Source: Pseudaeromonas paramecii
GTDB lineage: Bacteria; Pseudomonadota; Gammaproteobacteria; Enterobacterales; Aeromonadaceae
NCBI RefSeq assembly: GCF_039540575.1
Contig: NZ_BAABFC010000025.1
Span: 1 to 64,000, forward strand
Direction of reading: 5' to 3'
DNA: 64,000 bases
Of the stretch, positions 7,981 through 18,267 are shown piece by piece. The translations under genes were made by a program, and so were the position numbers. Positions within the stretch are counted from its first letter, which is position 1, and each line of letters starts with the position of its first letter. Below the pieces are notes generated by a model. It worked only from the letters and a program-made list of their open reading frames with translations, ran no database searches and was not told where the DNA came from.

Positions 7981-7990
7981 GGCGCCGTTG
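7961..7990 (-). terminator. glmU terminator
   Basis: CAACGGCGCC (7967-7976) pairs with GGCGCCGTTG (7981-7990) across a CTGA loop, a 10-bp perfect stem. Five A residues at 7961-7965 give the T tract on the minus strand. It overlaps the 3' end of the convergent DUF2955 gene. Confidence 0.85.
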
Positions 7991-8004
7991 ACTGACCGAG
8001 TCCA

Positions 8005-9366
8005 TCACTTCTTGATCTTGACCGGCCGCTGCCAGCCTTGGATATGCCGTTGCGGCACTCGGGTGATCACCAGCTCGTTCTCCCCCACCTCGCGGGTAAC
8101 CGTGGTGCCCGCACCTATGGTGGCGCCCTTGCGCACCGTCACCGGTGCCACCAGCTGGGTATCAGAGCCGACGAAGACGTCATCTTCGATGATGGTCTTG
8201 TGCTTGTTGGCACCGTCGTAGTTACAGGTGATGGTGCCCGCCCCCACATTGACATTGGCCCCGATCTCGCTGTCCCCCAGATAAGAGAGATGGCCGGCCT
8301 TGGTACCCACGCCAAGGCGCGCATTTTTCACCTCGACGAAGTTGCCCACATGCACATCCGCCGCCAGCTCGCAGCCCGGCCGCAGCCGGGCAAAGGGTCC
8401 GATAGTGGTACCGGTAGCCAGTTTGGATGACTCGATCACCGTATAGGGGCTGATGATGCTGTCATCACCTATATGGCAGGACTTGAGCACACAACCGGCG
8501 CCGATCTGCACCCGGTTGCCCAGGCTGACGTCCCCCTCGATGATGACGTTGGCATCTATGATGACGTCCTCGCCACAGGTGAGGGTGCCGCGCAGATCGA
8601 AGCGAGCCGGATCCAGCAGGGTGACGCCGTCGAGCATCAGCTGCTCGGCGGCCCGGCGCTGATAATGGCGCTCAAGCTGCGCCAGCTGCAGCCGATTGTT
8701 GGCCCCTTCGGTCTCCCAGGCCTGTTCCGGCTGGGCGGTGGCGATGGGCGCGCCGGCGGCATGGGCCGCGGCGATGACATCGGTGAGGTAATACTCGCCC
8801 TGGGCGTTCTGGCAGGTGAGCCCCGCCAGCCAGGCCTTGAGCTGGGCGGCCGGCGCCACCAGCACACCAGTATTGACCTCATTGATGGCCAGTTGCTCGG
8901 CCGAGGCATCCTTCTGCTCGACGATACCCACCACGGCGCCCTGCTGGCGCAGGATGCGGCCATAGCCGGTGGGATTGGCCAGGTTCACCGTCAACAGGCC
9001 GATGCCACCCTGGGGTTGTACCGCCAGCAGCCGCTCCAGCGTGGCTTGGCTTATCAATGGCGTGTCGCCGTACAGCACCAGCACATTGTCGCCATCGGCA
9101 ATGGCCGGCATGGCCTGGGCCACCGCATGACCGGTGCCCAGCTGCTCGGCCTGCAGCACCCAGTTCACCTGGGCGTCGAGCCGTTGCTGTAGCAGCTCGC
9201 CGCCGTGACCGTAGACCAGGTGCACCTGGGCCGCACCCAGCTGCTGGGCCGTCTCGATCACATGGCTGACCATGGGTCGCCCCGCCACCGGATGCAACAC
9301 CTTGGGCAAGGAAGAACGCATGCGGGTTCCTTTGCCCGCCGCCAATATCACCACCTGTAGGGACAT
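8005..9366 (-). CDS. glmU: Bifunctional UDP-N-acetylglucosamine pyrophosphorylase / glucosamine-1-phosphate N-acetyltransferase
   Basis: Catalyses the last two steps to UDP-GlcNAc: acetylation of glucosamine-1-phosphate, then uridylylation. The N-terminal half has the nucleotidyltransferase signature LAAGKGTRMRSSLPKVLH and YGDTPL. From about residue 250 come hexapeptide repeats of the left-handed beta-helix acetyltransferase domain (VGNFVEVKNARLGVGTKAGHLSYLGD, CNYDGANKHKT). The 453-residue length matches E. coli GlmU (456). The ATG at 9366 is preferred; an in-frame GTG at 9372 is the alternative. It is read from its own unit downstream of the atp operon terminator and ends at a strong hairpin. 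Confidence 0.97.
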   Translation of the reverse strand: MSLQVVILAAGKGTRMRSSLPKVLHPVAGRPMVSHVIETAQQLGAAQVHLVYGHGGELLQQRLDAQVNWVLQAEQLGTGHAVAQAMPAIADGDNVLVLYGDTPLISQATLERLLAVQPQGGIGLLTVNLANPTGYGRILRQQGAVVGIVEQKDASAEQLAINEVNTGVLVAPAAQLKAWLAGLTCQNAQGEYYLTDVIAAAHAAGAPIATAQPEQAWETEGANNRLQLAQLERHYQRRAAEQLMLDGVTLLDPARFDLRGTLTCGEDVIIDANVIIEGDVSLGNRVQIGAGCVLKSCHIGDDSIISPYTVIESSKLATGTTIGPFARLRPGCELAADVHVGNFVEVKNARLGVGTKAGHLSYLGDSEIGANVNVGAGTITCNYDGANKHKTIIEDDVFVGSDTQLVAPVTVRKGATIGAGTTVTREVGENELVITRVPQRHIQGWQRPVKIKK

Positions 9367-9420
9367 AACCACTCATCTCTATGTTGTGTTCGCTGGCGCT
9401 AGTGTACCGCCCGCCAATAA

Positions 9421-9446
9421 AAAAAGCGGCTCGAAAGCCGCTTTTT
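9421..9446 (-). terminator. Terminator of the atp operon
   Basis: AGCGGCT and AGCCGCT pair (9425-9431 and 9436-9442) and are flanked by A and T runs that extend the stem. T residues follow on both strands. It lies between the atpC stop and the glmU start, so it ends the atp transcript before glmU. Confidence 0.85.
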
Positions 9447-9462
9447 GTCTGCCAAGAACGCC

Positions 9463-9888
9463 TTAACGGTAGTTCTTGCGGGTCAACTCCACCACGCGCA
9501 GCTGAGCCATGGCCTTGGCCAGCTCGGCAATCGCCTCGGCATAGTCCACATCGCCAGACTTGCCGTTCATCTTGGCTTCCGCCGCCCGCTTGGCTTCCTG
9601 CGCCTTGGCCTCGTCTATGTCCTCGGCACGAATGGCGGTGTCCGCCAGCACGGTCACGTTCTCCGGCTGCACCTCCAGCATACCGCCGGAGATGTACATC
9701 AGCTCTTCGGCTCCGTGCAGCTTGATCAGCCGCACAATGCCGGGCTTGATGGACGTCAGCAAGGGCGCGTGGCCATGGCGGATACCCAGTTCCCCTTCCG
9801 CACCGGAAACCTGAACGGACTCAACCCTACCGGAGAACAGCATCTCCTCGGCGCTGACCACGTCCAGGTGGAAGGTAATCTCGGCCAT
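9463..9888 (-). CDS. atpC: F1Fo ATP synthase epsilon subunit
   Basis: The 141-residue epsilon subunit of F1, part of the central stalk, which couples gamma rotation to the c-ring and can inhibit ATP hydrolysis. It begins MAEITFHLDVVSAEEMLFSGRVESV, the N-terminal ten-stranded beta-sandwich, and ends in the two-helix C-terminal domain (about residues 90-140). It is the last gene of the operon, 18 bp after atpD. Confidence 0.97.
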   Translation of the reverse strand: MAEITFHLDVVSAEEMLFSGRVESVQVSGAEGELGIRHGHAPLLTSIKPGIVRLIKLHGAEELMYISGGMLEVQPENVTVLADTAIRAEDIDEAKAQEAKRAAEAKMNGKSGDVDYAEAIAELAKAMAQLRVVELTRKNYR

Positions 9889-9906
9889 AGAACCTCCTGC
9901 CTCGGA

Positions 9907-11295
<1,389 letters not shown>

Positions 11296-11328
11296 GTCAA
11301 ATCCTCTAAACCTATGAATACCTTAGCC

Positions 11329-12192
11329 CTAAACCGCCGCAGCACCGCCCACGATCTCGGTCAGCTCTTGGGTGATACCGGCCTGACGGGCCTTGTTGTA
11401 CACCAGTTGCAGATCGTTGATCAGTGTGTCGGCGTTTTCGGTCGCTGACTTCATGGCCACCATACGGGCGGACTGTTCACTGGCCAGGTTCTCAACCACG
11501 CCCTGGTAAACTTGTGACTCTATGTAACGACTGAGCAGTTTATCCAGCAGATGCTTGGGATCCGGCTCATACAGGTAGTCCCAGTGATGCTTGGCAACCT
11601 TGTCATCATCTGACTTGGGCAGCGGCAGCAGCTGTTCGACCTTGGGTTGTTGCACCATGGTGTTAACAAACTTGTTGTACACCAGGTACAGGCGGTCGAT
11701 TTCACCGTTATCGAACGCCTGCAACATCACCCTCACCGGCCCCACCAACTCGCTGACGCTGGGGTTGTCGCCGAAACCGGCCACCTGAGCCAGGACCGCC
11801 TTACCGTAGCGCCCGAAGAAGCTACTGGCCTTGGAACCCACCAGGGCGAGAGAGCTCTCGACCCCTTGCTCACGCCACTCGTTCATGGAACCCAGCACGG
11901 CCTTGAACAGGTTGATGTTCAGACCACCGCACAGACCACGGTCGGTAGAGATGATGATGTAACCTACCCGCTTGACGTCACGTTCTTCCAGGTAAGGATG
12001 CTTGTACTCCAAGCTCCCCAGGGCGATGTGACCGATCACCTTGCGCATGGTGACTGCATACGGACGGCTGGCAGCCATGCGATCCTGCGCCTTGCGCATC
12101 TTGGACGCCGCCACCATTTGCATTGCGCCGGTGATCTTCTGAGTGTTCTTCACACTCGCGATCTTGTTTCGTATCTCTTTAGCGCCGGCCAT
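11329..12192 (-). CDS. atpG: F1Fo ATP synthase gamma subunit
   Basis: The rotating central stalk of F1, 287 residues, as in E. coli. The N-terminal helix MAGAKEIRNKIASVKNTQKITGAMQMVAASKMRKAQDRM and the C-terminal helix with ARMVAMKSATENADTLINDLQLVYNKARQAGITQELTEIVGGA form the coiled coil that turns inside the alpha3beta3 ring. ITTDRGLCGG is present as ISTDRGLCGGLN. Located between atpA and atpD. Confidence 0.98.
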   Translation of the reverse strand: MAGAKEIRNKIASVKNTQKITGAMQMVAASKMRKAQDRMAASRPYAVTMRKVIGHIALGSLEYKHPYLEERDVKRVGYIIISTDRGLCGGLNINLFKAVLGSMNEWREQGVESSLALVGSKASSFFGRYGKAVLAQVAGFGDNPSVSELVGPVRVMLQAFDNGEIDRLYLVYNKFVNTMVQQPKVEQLLPLPKSDDDKVAKHHWDYLYEPDPKHLLDKLLSRYIESQVYQGVVENLASEQSARMVAMKSATENADTLINDLQLVYNKARQAGITQELTEIVGGAAAV

Positions 12193-12238
12193 CTTAGACC
12201 CTCCTCGTCTGTGGCCGCCTCACGACGGCCACCTTGGG

Positions 12239-13780
12239 TTACCAGGTCTGGGTGGCCTTGAAGGCGTCCAGCAGCGCGCTCAGACGGGCAACGATGTCAT
12301 CGTTGTAATCCGCCTTGGCGTTGATTTCCGCCATCAGGTCCCCGTGCTCGGTGTTGGCAAAGGCGAGCAGCGCCGCTTCGAACGCGGTGATCTTTTCCAG
12401 CTCGACGTCATCCAGGTAGCCGCGTTCGGCAGCAAACAGCACCAGAGACTGGCCAGCCACGCTCATCGGGGCATACTGCTTCTGCTTCATCAGCTCGGTC
12501 ACCTTCTGACCATGGCTCAGCTGCTTGCGGGTGGCATCGTCCAGATCGGAGGAGAACTGGGCGAAGGCCGCCAGCTCGCGGTACTGGGCCAATGCGGTCC
12601 GGATACCACCAGAGAGCTTCTTCATGATCTTGGTCTGGGCGGCACCACCGACCCGGGATACGGAGATACCGGGATCCACCGCCGGACGCACACCGGCGTT
12701 GAACAGCTGGGTGGTCAGGAAGATCTGACCGTCGGTGATGGAGATTACGTTGGTCGGAACGAAGGCGGATACGTCACCGGCCTGGGTTTCGATGATCGGC
12801 AGCGCGGTCAGTGAACCGGTCTGGCCCTTCACGGCACCCTTGGTGAACTCTTCCACATACTCTTCGTTAACCCGAGCGGCACGCTCCAGCAGACGGGAGT
12901 GGAGATAGAAGACGTCGCCTGGGTAGGCTTCCCGTCCTGGCGGACGACGCAGCAGCAGGGAGATCTGACGGTAGGCCACGGCATGCTTGGACAGGTCATC
13001 ATAGATGATGAGGGCGTCTTCACCGCGGTCACGGAAGTACTCACCCATGGCGCAACCGGCATAGGGGGCCAGGTATTGCAGGGAGGCAGACTCGGACGCG
13101 GAGGCTACCACGACTATGGTGTTGGCCAGGGCGCCGTGTTCTTCCAGCTTGCGGACCACGTTGGCAATGGTGGAGGCCTTCTGGCCGATGGCCACGTACA
13201 CACACTTAATGCCGGAGTCTTTCTGGTTGATGATGGTGTCGATGGCCAGGGCGGTCTTACCGGTCTGACGGTCACCAATGATCAATTCCCGTTGGCCACG
13301 GCCGATGGGGATCATGGAGTCCACGGCCTTGTAGCCGGTTTGTACCGGCTGGGACACGGACTTACGGGCGATAACGCCGGGGGCGATCACTTCGACCGGA
13401 GAGAAACCGTCGTTGTCGATCGGACCCTTACCATCGATGGGTTGACCCAGGGTGTTCACCACCCGCCCCAGCAGACCGGTACCCACAGGTACTTCCAGGA
13501 TGCGGCCTGTGCCAGTGACCTTCTCACCTTCGGCCAGATCGGCGTAGGGGCCCATGACGATGGCACCCACGGAGTCACGCTCCAGGTTTAGTGCCAGGCC
13601 ATAACGGTTGCCCGGCAGTTCAATCATTTCGCCCTGCATCACGTCGGCCAGGCCGTGGATGCGAACGATACCGTCGCTTACGGAGACGATGGTCCCTTCG
13701 TTACGCGCCTCGGTGACGACTTCAAATTGCTCGATACGCTTTTTAATCAGCTCGGCAATTTCAGTGGAATTCAGTTGCAT
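12239..13780 (-). CDS. atpA: F1Fo ATP synthase alpha subunit
   Basis: The non-catalytic nucleotide-binding F1 subunit, 513 residues as in E. coli. It starts MQLNSTEIAELIKKRIEQFEV; the P-loop is GDRQTGKTALA (about 169-179), and the signature PAVDPGISVSRVGGAAQ is present. The C-terminal helical domain ends AFKATQTW. Situated between atpH and atpG with short gaps. Confidence 0.98.
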   Translation of the reverse strand: MQLNSTEIAELIKKRIEQFEVVTEARNEGTIVSVSDGIVRIHGLADVMQGEMIELPGNRYGLALNLERDSVGAIVMGPYADLAEGEKVTGTGRILEVPVGTGLLGRVVNTLGQPIDGKGPIDNDGFSPVEVIAPGVIARKSVSQPVQTGYKAVDSMIPIGRGQRELIIGDRQTGKTALAIDTIINQKDSGIKCVYVAIGQKASTIANVVRKLEEHGALANTIVVVASASESASLQYLAPYAGCAMGEYFRDRGEDALIIYDDLSKHAVAYRQISLLLRRPPGREAYPGDVFYLHSRLLERAARVNEEYVEEFTKGAVKGQTGSLTALPIIETQAGDVSAFVPTNVISITDGQIFLTTQLFNAGVRPAVDPGISVSRVGGAAQTKIMKKLSGGIRTALAQYRELAAFAQFSSDLDDATRKQLSHGQKVTELMKQKQYAPMSVAGQSLVLFAAERGYLDDVELEKITAFEAALLAFANTEHGDLMAEINAKADYNDDIVARLSALLDAFKATQTW

Positions 13781-13794
13781 GCTCTAATCCCCAA

Positions 13795-14328
13795 TCAAGA
13801 TTGCAATGCTTCCGCCAAGCGGTTGAGTTTGCTACGAACAGTGGCGTCGATGACTTCGTCACCGGCCTTGATGACCAGACCCGCAATCAGCGTCGGATCG
13901 ACGCTGCAGTGCAGCTTCACGGTACAGCCATAACGCTGCTCCAGTGAGGTACGGATCTTGTCCTGTTCTGCCTGGCTCAACGCACTGGCCGAGCGGACAT
14001 ACGCCTCGAGTTGTTTTTCCCACTCGGACTTCAATGCCACAAACTCCGCCAATACGGCAGGCAACACACTCAATCGTCCGTTTTCGGCCATCACCTTGAT
14101 AAAGTTCTGGCCTTGCTCGTTGAGTTGCTCGCCACAGATCTGGATGAAAAGCTCAGACAGTCTGGGTCCGGCCGCCGGGCTGTTGACCAGCGCTTGCATG
14201 ACCTCGTTCGTGGAGACTTCGGCAGCAAAGGTGATCATGGCCAGCCAGCTATCGACAGCCTGCTGTTCAACGGCATATTCGAACGCAGCCTTGGCGTAGG
14301 GGCGAGCGATGGTTGTCAATTCAGACAT
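13795..14328 (-). CDS. atpH: F1Fo ATP synthase delta subunit
   Basis: The 177-residue delta (OSCP) subunit joins the top of F1 to the b-subunit stator. It begins MSELTTIARPYAKAAFEYA, the conserved N-terminal helix that contacts alpha, and the C-terminal section has the family pattern GCTVKLHCSVDPTLIAGLVIKAGDEVIDATVRSKLNRLAEAL. It follows atpF by 14 bp and precedes atpA by 14 bp. Confidence 0.97.
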   Translation of the reverse strand: MSELTTIARPYAKAAFEYAVEQQAVDSWLAMITFAAEVSTNEVMQALVNSPAAGPRLSELFIQICGEQLNEQGQNFIKVMAENGRLSVLPAVLAEFVALKSEWEKQLEAYVRSASALSQAEQDKIRTSLEQRYGCTVKLHCSVDPTLIAGLVIKAGDEVIDATVRSKLNRLAEALQS

Positions 14329-14342
14329 AGCCCCGGGCCCCC

Positions 14343-14813
14343 TTACAGGTCTGCAATCAGTTTATCGACCAGCTCGCTGTTGGCGGCCTTGTCGATTTGG
14401 CGTTCGAGGATCTTCTCGGCACCAGCAACGGCCAGGGCCGCCACCTGCTTACGCAGTTCCTCTTTGGCGCGGTTGCGCTCAGCTTCAATTTCGGCGCGAG
14501 CCTGGGTCAGGATCTTCTCCCGCTCAGCCATGGCGTCTTGAGTGGCTTCATCCATGATTTGAGACCGGCGCTTGTTGGCCTGCTCAATGATCTCGGTCGC
14601 CTGACGCTTCGCCTCTTTGATCTGCTCCATTGAGTTGTTTTGCGCCAACTCCAGATCTTTCTTGGCCCGTTCTGCAGAAGCCAGTCCGTCAGCTATCTCT
14701 TTCTGACGCTTTTCGATGGCAGCCATCAGGGGCGGCCATACGAACTTCATGCAGAACCAGACAAAGAGAATGAAGGCAATCGTCTGGCCGAGGATGGTCA
14801 TATTGATATCCAC
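14343..14813 (-). CDS. atpF: F1Fo ATP synthase b subunit
   Basis: The 156-residue membrane-anchored stator subunit, same length as E. coli b. MDINMTILGQTIAFILFVWFCMKFVWPPLM is the N-terminal membrane helix, followed by a long charged coiled coil (about 30-140) rich in Ala, Glu, Lys and Arg. It forms a dimer that resists rotation of F1 relative to subunit a. Confidence 0.97.
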   Translation of the reverse strand: MDINMTILGQTIAFILFVWFCMKFVWPPLMAAIEKRQKEIADGLASAERAKKDLELAQNNSMEQIKEAKRQATEIIEQANKRRSQIMDEATQDAMAEREKILTQARAEIEAERNRAKEELRKQVAALAVAGAEKILERQIDKAANSELVDKLIADL

Positions 14814-14864
14814 AGCACGCTTCCTCTTTGATGGTTAAACGTAGGTCGGAAGGAAGTGGCAGGC

Positions 14865-15092
14865 TTAGCCGGCCACGGCAAACATCACGTACATGCCCAG
14901 ACCCACGGCGATCATCGGGATAGCGTCCACCAGACCCATGACGATGAAGAATTGGGTACGCAGCAGGGGCAGCAGGTCGGGTTGACGAGCGGCACCTTCC
15001 AGGAACTTACCACCCAATACACCGATACCGATGGCGGCACCGATAGCAGCCAAACCCATCATCAGACCAGCAGCGATAAACAGCATCTCCAT
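14865..15092 (-). CDS. atpE: F1Fo ATP synthase c subunit
   Basis: The 75-residue hairpin of two helices that forms the rotor ring. The first helix is the glycine-rich GLAAIGAAIGIGVLGGKFLEG, the polar loop is ARQPDL, and the second helix carries the proton-binding Asp56 in GLVDAIP. Asp rather than Glu, and no Na+-type Gln partner, point to a proton-driven enzyme. Confidence 0.97.
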   Translation of the reverse strand: MEMLFIAAGLMMGLAAIGAAIGIGVLGGKFLEGAARQPDLLPLLRTQFFIVMGLVDAIPMIAVGLGMYVMFAVAG

Positions 15093-15144
15093 GATTTCTC
15101 TCCGAATTTAGTTAATTAAAACAACAAGGGTTAATGTGAAAAAA

Positions 15145-15933
15145 TCAGTGTTCTTCACTGGCCATCGACATGTAAACGATCGTCAACACCATGAAGATGA
15201 ACGCCTGCAGCGTCACGATCAGGATGTGGAAGATAGCCCAGGGCACATTGAGGAACCATTGAGACCACCAGGGCAGCATGGCGGCGATGAGGATGAAGAT
15301 CATCTCACCGGCGTACATGTTGCCGAACAACCGCAGGCCCAGGGAGATGGGCTTGGCGATCAGGGTAACGGTCTCGAGTATCAGGTTGATTGGCACAAAC
15401 GCCCAATGGTTGAAAGGTTGCAGGGTCAGCTCCTTGATGAAGCCGGAGACCCCCTTCATCTTGATGCTGTAGAACAGGATCAAGAAGAAGACACCAAACG
15501 CCATGGACAGGGTGATATTCACATCAGCGGAAGGAACGACTCGCAATTTCTGGGCATGATCCCCAGCAATCAGCTGTGCCAGTTGGGGCAGATAGTCGAT
15601 AGGCAGCAAGTCCATCACGTTCATCAGCAGGACCCAGACGAATATGGTGAGCGCCAGGGGCGCAATCAGCTTGCTCTTGCCGTGGAAGATACCGCGTACG
15701 GAGTCATCCACGAACAACACGACCATCTCAACGAAGCACTGCAGCTTACCCGGCACACCGCTTCTGGCCTTGACAGCCACGGAACGGAATAACCAGAGGA
15801 AGAGCAGACCCAAACCCACAGAAAAGATCATGGAGTCGATATTTACCGCCCAGAAGCCCGATCCAACCTGCCAGTGATGGAGGTGGTGGGAGATATACTC
15901 CTGAGGAGTAAGCATTTCTCCTGTTGCAGCCAT
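15145..15933 (-). CDS. atpB: F1Fo ATP synthase a subunit
   Basis: The stationary proton-channel subunit, 262 residues. The ATG at 15933 is preferred because AGGA lies 7 bases upstream; an in-frame start at 16038 lies inside atpI and would add an unrelated stretch. The conserved Arg of the proton path is in the LGLRLFGNMYAGE helix near residue 200. About five membrane helices are visible, ending IFMVLTIVYMSMASEEH. It pairs with the c ring just downstream. Confidence 0.97.
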   Translation of the reverse strand: MAATGEMLTPQEYISHHLHHWQVGSGFWAVNIDSMIFSVGLGLLFLWLFRSVAVKARSGVPGKLQCFVEMVVLFVDDSVRGIFHGKSKLIAPLALTIFVWVLLMNVMDLLPIDYLPQLAQLIAGDHAQKLRVVPSADVNITLSMAFGVFFLILFYSIKMKGVSGFIKELTLQPFNHWAFVPINLILETVTLIAKPISLGLRLFGNMYAGEMIFILIAAMLPWWSQWFLNVPWAIFHILIVTLQAFIFMVLTIVYMSMASEEH

Positions 15934-15941
15934 GAGTTTTC

Positions 15942-16331
15942 CTAGTAACGGTTGTTGAGTGTTAACGAAATAATCCATTGGGAGCACAAGAGCACCCCGT
16001 AGGTGACAAACAGCGGAAGATGCACCACCGCCAGCCACTTAAAGGCAATCAAGAACAATGCCAGTGTTGCCACCAGCTTGATCCCGGCTCCGCAATAGAC
16101 GTCCCACAACACCAGTCCAACGTTCAATTCCTCCGCTTTGCGGGAGGTACCGATCCAGCTGAACAGCATTTGTGGCACCCAGTATATTCCGCCCCCTACG
16201 AGGGCGGAATATGCCGCAGCCCCGCCCTTGCCCAGGTACCAGGCAAATGCACAGACTGCTATCAGGACAAGCTGATAAATCAAAACAACCCAGGCGAGTG
16301 CTTGCACACTCAGTTGGCGATTCTGACCCAC
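15942..16331 (-). CDS. atpI: ATP synthase accessory protein AtpI
   Basis: First gene of the atp operon, coding for a small membrane protein with four hydrophobic helices (ALAWVVLIYQLVLIAVCAFAWYLG, AAYSALVGGGIYWVPQMLF, GAGIKLVATLALFLIAF, LPLFVTYGVLLCSQWII). It assists assembly of the c ring and Mg2+ uptake in some bacteria but is not part of the final enzyme. The GTG at 16331 is chosen since GGAG lies 6 bases upstream and the 129-residue length is near that of E. coli AtpI; an in-frame TTG at 16352 is possible. It lies 8 bp before atpB. Confidence 0.88.
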   Translation of the reverse strand: MGQNRQLSVQALAWVVLIYQLVLIAVCAFAWYLGKGGAAAYSALVGGGIYWVPQMLFSWIGTSRKAEELNVGLVLWDVYCGAGIKLVATLALFLIAFKWLAVVHLPLFVTYGVLLCSQWIISLTLNNRY

Positions 16332-16506
16332 CCGCTTCTCCAATCCGGTCAAGGTAAAAAGGGCGTCCTTTTTAACACAAAATTAACTTTGCTACCGTCA
16401 CATTTATCACAAAGGTTGCAAATTGTGATAACCGTAACTATTTATCAAACAAAGTATTTTTGTGACTTTGAACACAATAGCCCAGCTCTGCTTAAAAAAC
16501 CATACT

Positions 16507-16538
16507 TGAAAAAAAACCAGATTGGATAGCAATCTGGT
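16507..16538 (-). terminator. parB terminator
   Basis: ACCAGATT (16516-16523) and AATCTGGT (16531-16538) pair, with an added G-C pair, and eight A residues on the left give a long T tract on the minus strand. It lies 13 bp beyond the parB stop. The remaining space up to atpI (about 16340-16505) is AT-rich, suits the atp promoter, and shows no coding. Confidence 0.85.
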
Positions 16539-16550
16539 CTCTCTTCCGCA

Positions 16551-17462
16551 CTATTCTAGCCCCAAACTTCTCAGCAGACGGCTCAGCTCTTCGGCATTTT
16601 GGTAACTCAGTACCACCTTGCCACGGCCAGCCTGGTGATGTTGCCACTGCACGCCGAGCCCCAACCGCTCACTGGCCAACTGTTGCCAATCCTGACCCCG
16701 AGGATCTGGCTCCGGCTGCGGTTTTTCCGTCTTGGGCTGAAGCGCCTTTTTTACCCACTTTTCGGTGTCGCGCACCGTCAGTCCCTTCTGCACCACGTTG
16801 CGGGCCAGCTCGGACTGCTGTTCCCCCTCCAGTGCCAGCAGGGCGCGGGCATGACCCATCTCCAGATCGCCATGCTCCACCAGACGCTTGACGTCATCGT
16901 TGAGCTGATTGAGGCGCAGCAGGTTGGAGACGGCACTGCGGGACTTGCCGACGGCTTCTGCCAGGGCCTGGTGGGTCAGACCGAATTCCTCCAGCAACCG
17001 CTGCAGGGCCACCGCTTCTTCGATGGCATTGAGATCCTCACGCTGGATGTTCTCGATGAGGGCGATGGCCACCGCCGCCTCATCCGGCACATCCTTCACC
17101 AGACAGGGCACCTCGTGGAGCCGCACCAGCTGACAGGCTCGCCAGCGACGCTCGCCGGCGATGATTTCAAACTGCTGCTCACCCAGGGGCCGCACAACGA
17201 TGGGCTGGATCACCCCCTGGGCGCGGATCGAGTTAGCCAGATCCTCCAGCGCCTCCTGGGACATGTCCTTGCGCGGCTGGTATTTGCCCGGCTTGAGCCA
17301 GGCCACCGGCAGGCGGCGCAACTCGCCCTGGGTCAACTCGCTGCGTTGACGCACCTGGTCGGTCTTGATGTCATCGATAAGCTGCTTGTGGCGGGCCGCC
17401 TGGCTGGTACCCAGCAAGGCATCCAGTCCCTTGCCCAATCCACGTTTCTTGGCTGGTGTCAT
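16551..17462 (-). CDS. parB: Chromosome-partitioning protein ParB
   Basis: A 303-residue centromere-binding protein that loads on parS sites, slides as a CTP-dependent clamp and directs origin segregation with ParA. It begins MTPAKKRGLGKGLDALLGT, the conserved ParA-interaction tail. The nucleotide-binding motif GERRWRACQL and the central helix-turn-helix LTHQALAEAVGKSRSAVSNLLRL are intact, followed by a C-terminal dimerisation region. The start at 17462 lies 7 bp after the parA stop; longer frames run into parA and are discarded. Candidate parS sites occur in this window at 55598 and 61551. Confidence 0.97.
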   Translation of the reverse strand: MTPAKKRGLGKGLDALLGTSQAARHKQLIDDIKTDQVRQRSELTQGELRRLPVAWLKPGKYQPRKDMSQEALEDLANSIRAQGVIQPIVVRPLGEQQFEIIAGERRWRACQLVRLHEVPCLVKDVPDEAAVAIALIENIQREDLNAIEEAVALQRLLEEFGLTHQALAEAVGKSRSAVSNLLRLNQLNDDVKRLVEHGDLEMGHARALLALEGEQQSELARNVVQKGLTVRDTEKWVKKALQPKTEKPQPEPDPRGQDWQQLASERLGLGVQWQHHQAGRGKVVLSYQNAEELSRLLRSLGLE

Positions 17463-17469
17463 AGTGGTC

Positions 17470-18252
17470 TCAGGCCGGTGTGGCCAGTTGTTCTTCCCGT
17501 CTGAGGATTTCGCCGGCCAACGCCAGGTAGGCCTTGGCACCCAGGGAACTCTTGTCGTAATACATGGCCGGCGCACCGAAGCTGGGCGCCTCGGCCAGCC
17601 GCACGTTACGGGGGATGATGGTGCGGTACACCTTGTCCCCAAAATGCTGTTTCAGCTGATCGGACACCTCATTGGCCAGTCGATTGCGGTGATCGTACAT
17701 GGTTCTGAGAATGCCCTCGATGCATAGGGCCGGATTCACCACCGCCGCCAGCTTGCTGATGGTGTCCACCAGGGCGGTGAGCCCCTCCAGGGCAAAGTAC
17801 TCGCACTGCATGGGCACCAGCACGGAATCGGCCGCCGACATGGCATTGACCGTCAGCAGGTTCAAAGAGGGCGGACAGTCGATGAAGATGTAATCGTATT
17901 GCTCCCGCACCCCCGCCAGGGCGGTGCGTAGCCGGCTCTCCCGGGCGAAGACCTCCATCAGGCGGATCTCGGCGGCGGTCACATCGGAGTTGGCGGCGAT
18001 CAGGTCATAGCCACCGCTGGTCTCACTGACCACCACCTGGGCAAAGGGCACCTCGTCCACCAACAACTCGTAGGCGGTTCGAGGCACCTCGTACTTGTCC
18101 ACCCCGCTGGCCATGGTGGCATTGCCCTGGGGATCCAGATCGATCACCAGCACCTTGCGTCGGGTGGCGGCCATGGAGGCGGCCAGGTTGACGCAGGTGG
18201 TGGTTTTCCCCACTCCGCCCTTCTGGTTGGCTATGGCAATGACTCGTCCCAC
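17470..18252 (-). CDS. parA: Chromosome-partitioning ATPase ParA (Soj)
   Basis: A 260-residue deviant-Walker ATPase. MGRVIAIANQKGGVGKTTTCVNLAASMA carries the deviant Walker A motif KGGVGKTT, the signature Lys being in the first KGG. DLDPQGNA and IDCPPSLNLLTVNAM are the A' and B motifs. It acts on nucleoid DNA to move ParB-parS complexes. It overlaps nothing and sits 15 bp after rsmG in a mnmG-rsmG-parA-parB transcript. Confidence 0.97.
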   Translation of the reverse strand: MGRVIAIANQKGGVGKTTTCVNLAASMAATRRKVLVIDLDPQGNATMASGVDKYEVPRTAYELLVDEVPFAQVVVSETSGGYDLIAANSDVTAAEIRLMEVFARESRLRTALAGVREQYDYIFIDCPPSLNLLTVNAMSAADSVLVPMQCEYFALEGLTALVDTISKLAAVVNPALCIEGILRTMYDHRNRLANEVSDQLKQHFGDKVYRTIIPRNVRLAEAPSFGAPAMYYDKSSLGAKAYLALAGEILRREEQLATPA

Positions 18253-18267
18253 GGCATCCCCTGCAAA

